Assembly: GCF_037392515.1 (NCBI RefSeq)
Contig: NC_090290.1
Location: forward strand, 39,889,753 to 39,953,752
From: Haliotis asinina
Taxonomy: Eukaryota > Mollusca > Gastropoda > Lepetellida > Haliotidae
Direction: 5' to 3'
DNA length: 64,000 bases
Below, one piece after another: positions 60,801 through 64,000 of the stretch. The notes beneath the pieces are model-generated. The model ran no database searches, had not been told where the DNA came from, and worked only from the letters and a program-made list of their open reading frames with translations. Both the position numbers and the translations under genes were made by a program. Numbering within the stretch: position 1 is the stretch's first letter; every line of letters begins with the position of its first letter.

Positions 60801-61163
60801 CTTGGAGCTGATGTGGACACGGTGAAGCATGTCCTGTCAAAGAATATCGTTGACAAAAACAGTCGTGATAGATACGGCCGGTCTCCGGTCATGTTGGCAG
60901 CGATGAAAGGATGTAGAGATGTTGTCCATGTGCTCTTGGATCAAGGGGCTGATTTAAACCTGGTGGACGACAGCGGTAACAACATCCTGCACGCTTCCTG
61001 TCTCAGCAACCAGGCAGACATGGTGACGTATCTCATCTCGCTTCAGAAACTTGACATCAACCACAAGAACGCCAGTGGGTCGACAGCAGCCATGATAGCA
61101 AAGGAACAGGGAAATATGTCTTTGTATGACTCTCTCGAGTCCAAAGGATGTTCAAAGGAGTAG
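44455..61163 (+). CDS. Coiled-coil / ankyrin-repeat protein gene, 14 exons in the main form (gene-wide entry)
   Basis: A spliced gene that I assembled by eye from consensus splice sites. Main-form coding exons: 44455-44497, 44965-44999, 46220-46268, 46907-46941, 47771-47816, 48308-48348, 49642-49690, 52488-52525, 54519-54567, 57320-57354, 58339-58387, 58837-58871, 59216-59264 and 59926-61163. Every junction keeps frame and the sum is a multiple of three, giving 596 residues. Residues 1-184 come from exons of at most 49 bp and form a charged, heptad-like region. Residues about 200-596 are ankyrin repeats from one exon. There is no signal peptide or membrane segment, so an intracellular scaffold or adaptor role is inferred: coiled coil for self-association, ankyrin repeats for partner binding. 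No catalytic domain is seen. The ATG has A at -3 (ATCAAAATG). The partners and the process are unknown, and I cannot tie it to a named family. Exon numbers in the following entries count the alternative exon 8. Confidence 0.85.
44721..44823. mobile_element. MITE, TACTGAACAGCAAAAGAAAC family, degraded copy 3
   Basis: TACTGAACATGCTAGCAAAC and TTCTTTTGTTGTTTAGTA ends; lies in intron 1. Confidence 0.65.
44965..44999 (+). CDS. Exon 2 (35 bp), coiled-coil/ankyrin gene
   Basis: Acceptor CATTTCAG, donor AAG/GTAAAT. Phase 1 in, phase 0 out. Encodes CGEEDEQTVEIK, acidic. First half of coiled-coil unit 1. Confidence 0.8.
45163..45710 (+). pseudogene. Tc1-like transposase remnant in intron 2 of the ankyrin gene
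   Basis: In shifting + frames it shows NDTPRSGRPKATTA, then RRSLHQRQRLIFEAWRWTR, then SPDLSPMDHP, which in order resemble the Tc1 DNA-binding linker, the segment before the catalytic core, and the SPDLNPIEH motif. The catalytic middle is missing (internal deletion) and stops interrupt it. Dead copy. Confidence 0.6.
45765..45854. repeat. (TGCG)n microsatellite in intron 2
   Basis: About 22 copies. Both strands stay open through it because the unit has no stop, giving spurious CVRA and THAR frames. Confidence 0.98.
46220..46268 (+). CDS. Exon 3 (49 bp), coiled-coil/ankyrin gene
   Basis: Acceptor CTTTATTTCAG, donor CAG/GTATGT. Phase 0 in, 1 out. Encodes LKHLENDFERTRQAIT, with the hydrophobic-x-x-Leu start shared by the second exon of each pair. 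Confidence 0.85.
46338..46572 (+). mobile_element. SINE-A copy in intron 3
   Basis: CCCGTGAGGATCATGGTTTG head, CCGCCGTCATATAGCTGGAA, end GCGGCGTTAAGCAACAACC. Confidence 0.85.
46907..46941 (+). CDS. Exon 4 (35 bp), coiled-coil/ankyrin gene
   Basis: Acceptor TTTTCATTCCAG, donor GAG/GTATTC. Phase 1 in, 0 out. Encodes DDIMKYRGIELE. Confidence 0.8.
47399..47496. repeat. (CACCT)n microsatellite in intron 4
   Basis: About 19-20 uninterrupted copies of a 5-bp unit. Confidence 0.98.
47771..47816 (+). CDS. Exon 5 (46 bp) with possible read-through tail
   Basis: Acceptor TTGATTACAG, donor CTG/GTATGC. Phase 0 in, 1 out. Encodes IEDLKVEHQRRKDNP. If the donor is not used, the frame stays open for 44 more codons to TGA at 47948-47950, giving a Ser/Gly/Asn-rich tail. 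This could be an alternative end of the protein. Confidence 0.8.
48308..48348 (+). CDS. Exon 6 (41 bp), coiled-coil/ankyrin gene
   Basis: Acceptor CATTTTCCAG, donor CAG/GTACAG. Phase 1 in, 0 out. Encodes DKTSLEAIPDLLEQ, two residues longer than the 35-bp exons; it contains a Pro, so the helix may be broken here. Confidence 0.8.
48388..48580 (-). mobile_element. SINE-A, truncated, in intron 6
   Basis: GCCGCAGCAATATTCCAGCT to CCGATCCCGTTAGTGGCCTC; the (ACTC)n tail is missing. Confidence 0.85.
49005..49620 (+). repeat. Spaced direct duplication in intron 6, next to exon 7
   Basis: GACAGCGGCGTATTTGAGAA (about 49003) and GACAGCAGGGTATTGAGAA (about 49514) start two diverged blocks that also share CACGCTATCAG/CAACGCTATCAG and the TTGAAAATG region. 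The second block ends about 20 bases before the exon 7 acceptor. Between them are several ATCGATAAT-type motifs. Confidence 0.65.
49642..49690 (+). CDS. Exon 7 (49 bp), coiled-coil/ankyrin gene
   Basis: Acceptor TTTATTTCACAG, donor AAA/GTGAGT. Phase 0 in, 1 out. Encodes IEVLNDDLRELKADLE, the clearest leucine heptad of the set. Confidence 0.88.
50277..50440 (-). mobile_element. SINE-B copy in intron 7
   Basis: GTGAGTGAGTATAGTTTTAC start, CACCAGAAATATG, reversed B box AACTCGAACCGTGAC. Confidence 0.85.
50637..50788 (+). CDS. Exon 8, alternative: 38-bp cassette or terminal exon with basic tail
   Basis: Strong acceptor (a run of T then CAAACAG) at 50636. After the phase-1 end of exon 7 it reads SNVDISVEDNTLG, and a donor GGG/GTAAAT follows at 50674/50675 (38 bp, phase 1 in, 0 out). 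Splicing on to exon 9 would bring in a stop (TAG in exon 9 frame 0), but splicing to exon 10 stays in frame, so exons 8 and 9 behave as alternatives. If the donor is skipped, the frame runs 37 more codons to TGA at 50786-50788, ending in the Lys-rich KKKTKTKGKQ, with AATAAA at 50993. Either reading makes a variant protein; the terminal one would lack ankyrin repeats. Confidence 0.5.
50993..50998 (+). promoter_or_regulatory. Candidate poly(A) signal for the exon 8 terminal form
   Basis: AATAAA about 205 bases after the in-frame TGA of the extended exon 8, a usual distance for a short 3' UTR. The motif is common in AT-rich DNA, so support is modest. Confidence 0.35.
51797..51958 (-). mobile_element. 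SINE-B copy upstream of exon 9
   Basis: GTGAGTTTAGTTATACGCCG start, reversed B box GGAATCGAACCTGGG, TTTAACCACCAGGCTGCC. Confidence 0.88.
52082..52205 (+). mobile_element. SINE-B copy, head and body
   Basis: GGGATAGCCCAGTGGTTAAA, B box GGGTTCGATTTCC. Confidence 0.88.
52400..52464 (+). mobile_element. SINE-B tail ending 24 bases before exon 9
   Basis: GGTGTCCCACGCCGCGATAT, GTCGTAAAACTAAACTCACT. Its CA-rich end merges with the pyrimidine tract of the exon 9 acceptor. Confidence 0.8.
52488..52525 (+). CDS. Exon 9 (38 bp), coiled-coil/ankyrin gene
   Basis: Acceptor CCTTCCTCTGTTACAG, donor AAG/GTATGC. In phase 1 (after exon 7) it encodes KFRTEDVADLGTK; in phase 0 it contains TAG, so it cannot follow exon 8. 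A SINE-B tail ends only about 24 bases upstream of the acceptor. Confidence 0.8.
52790..53050 (+). mobile_element. SINE-A, full-length with target-site duplication
   Basis: Flanked by CTTTTGTAATAC at 52778-52789 and 53051-53062. Confidence 0.97.
53297..53530. mobile_element. Inverted-repeat element enclosing a tRNA-like sequence
   Basis: Outer arms of about 50 bp (ATTATATTTGGGATTACACC against the complement of GTGTAATCTCAAATATAAC) around the tRNA-like body at 53364-53464. Confidence 0.7.
53364..53464 (-). tRNA. tRNA-like sequence (Leu/Ser type), probably not a functional tRNA
   Basis: On the - strand: GTCGTGGTGGCTAAGTGGG (A box), long insert and GGGTTCGATTCCCGG (B box, 53381-53391), spaced as in tRNAs with a long variable arm. 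The 5' GTCGTGG does not pair with the 3' GGGACTCAAC, so the acceptor stem is broken. Best read as a tRNA-derived part of a mobile element. Confidence 0.4.
53631..53978. mobile_element. MITE, TACTACCCATCAA family, copy 2
   Basis: TACTACCCATCAAAAGTTTA left end and inverted right end TTTGATAGGTAGTA, flanked by TA; matches 22342-22755. Lies between exons 9 and 10. Confidence 0.8.
54519..54567 (+). CDS. Exon 10 (40 or 49 bp), coiled-coil/ankyrin gene
   Basis: Acceptor TTTTCGTTACAG. Two donors nine bases apart, G/GTACTG at 54558 and AAG/GTGCGC at 54567, both leave phase 1, so three residues are optional. I chose the longer form because 49 bp matches exons 3, 7, 12 and 14. Encodes IQNVKDELGTETQ followed by GTE. 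Confidence 0.75.
55190..55735. repeat. 39-bp tandem repeat, decaying leftwards
   Basis: Unit with GTAATCTGTAGGAAATATGT and ACTGTAGCTAGATCTGGAT; clear copies at 55510-55680, older ones back to about 55190. Confidence 0.88.
55745..57300. repeat. 18-bp tandem array, about 86 copies, in intron 10
   Basis: Three unit types: AATAATGTAGTTGTTCAC, AATGATGTAGTTGTTCAC and AATGATGCAGTGATTAAC, the last every 4-8 units. Since 18 is a multiple of three and no unit has a stop in the open frames, long frames appear on both strands (+ 383 and 145 codons, - 480 and 205 codons). A one-base loss near 56870 shifts the frames. It ends about 20 bases before exon 11. Confidence 0.99.
57320..57354 (+). CDS. Exon 11 (35 bp), coiled-coil/ankyrin gene
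   Basis: Acceptor TTTTCCCACAG lying about 20 bases after the end of the 18-bp tandem array; donor AAG/GTATGA. Phase 1 in, 0 out. Encodes DTEEHKAETNRK. Confidence 0.8.
57555..57705 (+). mobile_element. SINE-B copy in intron 11
   Basis: GGGTAGCCGGGTGGTTGAAG, B box GGGGTCGGTTCCCC (changed), body CATATTGCTGGAATATTGCT. Confidence 0.9.
57766..57985 (+). mobile_element. SINE-A copy in intron 11
   Basis: AGAAGATCCGAGTTTACAAC head, GATCACTGGAATGTTTGGTC, GAGCTAAACAACAAAC end. Confidence 0.82.
58339..58387 (+). CDS. Exon 12 (49 bp), coiled-coil/ankyrin gene
   Basis: Acceptor TTGTATTGCAG, donor ATT/GTATGT. Phase 0 in, 1 out. Encodes VEAMKDSLHQLNKYSD. Confidence 0.85.
58490..58690 (+). mobile_element. 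SINE-A copy in intron 12
   Basis: CCCGGGTTAGAAAGGATAG head, GTAACCCATGCTTGTCATAC, GGCTCGATTATTTACAAAC. Confidence 0.82.
58837..58871 (+). CDS. Exon 13 (35 bp), coiled-coil/ankyrin gene
   Basis: Acceptor TTTTACTTTCAG, donor AAG/GTCAGT. Phase 1 in, 0 out. Encodes SEREKRHALQMK. Confidence 0.82.
59216..59264 (+). CDS. Exon 14 (49 bp), coiled-coil/ankyrin gene
   Basis: Acceptor TTTTCTGTTGCAG, donor CAG/GTTGGT. Phase 0 in, 1 out. Encodes ITDLAGKLGLREKQKP, the last coiled-coil half-unit. Confidence 0.8.
59578..59795 (+). mobile_element. SINE-A copy in intron 14
   Basis: CCGTGAAGATCGGGGTTAGA head, TTGTCGTAAGAGGCGACCGA, CAGGCTCGACTATTTCCAGA. Confidence 0.85.
59926..61163 (+). CDS. Exon 15, ankyrin-repeat exon with stop codon
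   Basis: Acceptor ATTCATGTAATGCAG; entered in phase 1, it opens VDGFGDENFVQDISSEYTS and then about twelve ankyrin repeats run to the TAG at 61161-61163. Two repeat types alternate: a 33-residue type with TPVMAAA..GH and GADL.LVDD.G, and a 34-residue type with NILHVACLGG and DINSRG..GR, making a 67-residue double repeat present about five times. The last repeat (TAAMIAKEQGN) is a degenerate cap ending SKGCSKE. The whole repeat region lies in one exon, unlike the finely split N-terminus. Ankyrin repeats bind proteins; no enzyme motif is present. Confidence 0.95.
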
Positions 61164-61458
61164 ATCAGTCGAAGACCATTGACTATGCATGAGTTCCAAT
61201 TAATCCAGCTCCCATTTAATTTTAGAGCAAAGGAATTTTGATAAAAATTGAACATTTAAATTAGTGTGAGGTTTCACAATCTGTGATTTTAATAGTGTTG
61301 CCTCTCAGGGAATGTAGCGAAAGCTTGTTGCCCTCTGATGATGTCACATGAATCCATCTAAGTTCGTCTATAAACTACTCCATAAACTACTGTTGTTAGT
61401 GCTAAAATGTAGTTTGCGTTCGTTTAATGTTGTTTACAATGCAGACGGCCACTAGTGA

Positions 61459-61527
61459 GTGAGCGAGCGAGCGAGTGAGTTTAGTTAAATGCCGTACTCC
61501 GCAATATTGCAGCTATATAACGGCGGT
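61459..61527 (-). mobile_element. SINE-A, strongly 5'-truncated, with target-site duplication
   Basis: Flanked by GGCCACTAGTGA at 61447-61458 and 61528-61539; only the 3' 69 bp were inserted. Confidence 0.9.
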
Positions 61528-61539
61528 GGCCACTAGTGA

Positions 61540-63774
61540 CAAAAGCGACTGTGTAAAATCTTGCTGGGAATAATATAGTATATATATAATAATTATATAG
61601 TATCCCTACTATTTTGGACACTATGTTTTGTTATATGCTAACTCATGTTCTTAGATTATATTTTTGTTTTGATATTGAATTGGTTTGTTTCGTACCTAAT
61701 CTGTGATACTTATAAACCGTTTTACTGGTAATTAAATTTAAATATTGTTCACTTATTCTCATCCAGATATGGATGCAGTATTGTCGATGTTATGAAAACA
61801 TTTCAATGCTCTCACTACAAGCGTATACGTTTAAAATGTCTCAGTATATCACTATATGAACAATGAATTTATATTTATATATACAGAACAGTTTTTATTA
61901 CAAATTTGTTTTTGAAAGTAAAAAAGCGTGTTTATAAGAGTGGACAGTTTTTTTTTTATTTGACCCCTATCGTCGTATTAGATTGTTGTATTTGAAATCA
62001 TGTTAGTAAATGCTAGGGACCAAATACGTCAGAGACCAGATATGTCATGACGATCCCTTGCGGATTCCTTCCCCGCTCTTCATCCAATGTTGATGCTAGG
62101 GTGCGTTGTGGAGGAGCGTTCGTCAAAACAGACGAAAACCTGTTTTCTTGGGCGAATTCCCATTTCACACAATCGATTCCTGACAGTTCGAAAATTTATC
62201 TCAAACCAGGCATGACGATAACACAAGTGAGCAGCCCGGATGTAGCGGTCAGGGGTTCGGGTGCTAACTCTTTAACGGTCACTTCTCGTGCGGAATTGGT
62301 CTGCAGGAAACGATTGTAAAGGTGAGATGCAGTCCTCGCTGAACGTTGAAATGTCGGGCAACTGCAGACTGCAACTCCCCAGCTTCAAGGCGCCCATATT
62401 TCAATTGGCGGCACTAAGTCGTGGAATGGTGATTCCGTCTTTTCCAAACAAAAAGAAATGATAAAATTAATCGCAACGTTTTCCTTTCCATGGTGATTGA
62501 TACCGCAGGTTTTTTTCCGCTTAACTGCACGGACATTTTGCTCTGCATATTTCCTTGGTGACGTTTTAACGACTATTTCTATAAACGCTTCTAAACCAAG
62601 GGAAAGCTTTTAAAATTACCGCGTTTTGGCACTGAGGCTGTTTGCAATAACACGATGACGTTTTGGAAAGAAATAGTATATTTGTATTGTTTCTGCCGCA
62701 ATATTCTCAAAATCATCTGTGCGTATCTTGTTTTTGAAGATAATAATAGATTGGTCTGATAACAATAGATTGTTAAACAATAGTCAAATGATAAAATACC
62801 AGTAACAGAATACCCTAACGACGACGGGGCTCGATACCCTACAAAGGTACGGTGACTGGAGCCCTTTTCAGATGGATGTTCAGGGTGGTATATTGCTAAA
62901 TTCGGTGTAAAACCATATTCGTCGGAAGTACTATTTCTCTCGAAATGATTAGCCTATGAATAAATTTTCAACACCGTTAATTATTTATCCTTTGAAATGT
63001 CTTTAACCTTTCTGTCAACAATACTGTTATCCGTGGGTCTGTACCGACATTTCCCAAAACAACATATCAGGATTCAAACTATTATGAATGTTATTTCAAC
63101 AATGATGAAAGCTTGTATATATTTCGGCTACATAGTCCTGAAATACAAACGAGTTTATGCTCTGGAAACGTACAATATATGGTACACAGATGTGGATGTG
63201 CTTTTATGTAAAACGATCAAATCTGAAATTTACAGCAAAATGTCAGTGATTTCATACTGAAATTTATACGGACATGTTATAAAAAATTGTTTAAAAAACA
63301 TGCAGCACCTGCCATTGACAGGACGCCCTTTGAGTCGACTTCGATTTCAGTAAAAAGTGTTGAAGTGATACATGTTTCCGCTCGATAATTTACACGATAT
63401 ATTCTGACAGATGGATCAATATTTTTGACTTTACGTCAGGAAGGAAGAAAATACAAGAAGATATTCCGGCAGAATAAACCAGAACCTGTCAAGGCTGAAG
63501 ACCATTGGGAATATCTGTAGAGGTCCATGCAAAATCACATTTCCAGCGTTTGAATCACACGACGCCGCGATCGAGTTTCTGGCGTTACCTCTGGTTGACA
63601 GAAGTTTGACTGAAGCAATGACCCACAGTAATTTGACTCTTTCACCCAGCCAATGTACGGATAATTGCAATATGAGATCATATGCGTCACATCAGGTTAA
63701 CGCTCTGACATATAATGATGCACTCGGCAACATTCCTTTTATCAGAGACCATATATAGTCTCTGCTTTCATATT
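61540..63774. other. No gene seen
   Basis: AT-rich; frames at 62047-62319 and 62997-63260 lack motifs. A SINE-B-like fragment lies near 62810-62915 (GGGGCTCGATACCC, ATTGCTAAATTCGGTGTAAA). Confidence 0.45.
61731..61736 (+). promoter_or_regulatory. Possible poly(A) signal of the ankyrin gene
   Basis: ATTAAA about 570 bases after the stop codon. No AATAAA was seen in between. Weak support. Confidence 0.2.
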
Positions 63775-64000
63775 GTTGCTTTCTGTATATGATTGGACCT
63801 GACAGTCCAGTGATCAACAGTATGACCATCAGTCGATAACGTCTGTCAACCAAATCAGAGAGAACTGACCTCCAGTAGTCCATGCTGGCATAAGAGGGGA
63901 CTAACGGATCGGGTGGTCTGGGTCACTTGGTCGACCCATCAGATGGGTAGATTGATGCTCATGTTGTTAATCATGGGGTAGTCTGGTCCGGACTGAATTA
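63775..64000. mobile_element. Two SINE-A pieces in opposite orientation, cut by the window end
   Basis: 63775-63872 is antisense (GACAGTCCAGTGATCAACAG); 63873-64000 is sense (GGGACTAACGGATCGGGTGG, AGTCTGGTCCGGACT). Confidence 0.75.

Noticed and set aside
62997..63260. 87-codon ORF with a hydrophobic start, a possible small membrane protein
   Set aside because: No splice context, no recognisable motif and AT-driven composition; not supported.

Overview
This is a eukaryotic, metazoan window: intron-rich, AT-rich and about half made of recognisable repeats. The commonest repeat is a SINE whose antisense copies begin GAGTGAGTTTAGTTTTACGCC. I remember this element from abalone (Haliotis) sequences, so a vetigastropod mollusc is the best guess; no search was run. 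Bacterial-style features (operons, ribosome binding sites, CRISPR) do not apply.

Only two loci look like functional protein-coding genes. (1) 11459-12616, + strand: an intronless class A G-protein-coupled receptor of 385 residues. (2) 44455-61163, + strand: a 14-exon gene whose first coding exon and thirteen following exons are all 49 bp or shorter (one of them, exon 8, alternative), followed by one 1.24-kb exon with about twelve ankyrin repeats. The tiny exons alternate strictly between intron phases 1-0 and 0-1. Their pairs encode about 28 residues each, i.e. four coiled-coil heptads. The assembled main form is in frame end to end (596 residues). Exons 5 and 8 can read through their donors into short alternative tails, and exons 8 and 9 have the same length and phases, as mutually exclusive exons do.

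Layout. 0-9 kb: repeats, no gene. 9.2-12.9 kb: a MITE, an unrecognised 140-residue ORF and the receptor. 13-29 kb: tandem arrays, SINEs, foldback elements and MITEs. 29.4-30.8 kb: a broken gene resembling the capsid protein of Polinton/adinto-like elements. 30.8-33.9 kb: a decayed non-LTR retrotransposon on the - strand, split by a SINE with clear target-site duplications. 35.6-36.0 kb: a decayed ankyrin-repeat fragment on the - strand that resembles the intact gene downstream. 36-44.4 kb: SINEs and several tandem arrays. 44.4-61.2 kb: the coiled-coil/ankyrin gene, whose introns hold SINEs, MITEs, a Tc1-like remnant and a 1.55-kb array of an 18-bp repeat. 61.2-64 kb: repeats only.

I call the repeat families SINE-A (about 265 bp), SINE-B (about 175 bp, tRNA-derived) and family C. 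Repeat strand is given with the (ACTC)n tail as the 3' end. The two genes show no evident functional link. Long open frames over the tandem repeats are artefacts and are not annotated as genes.
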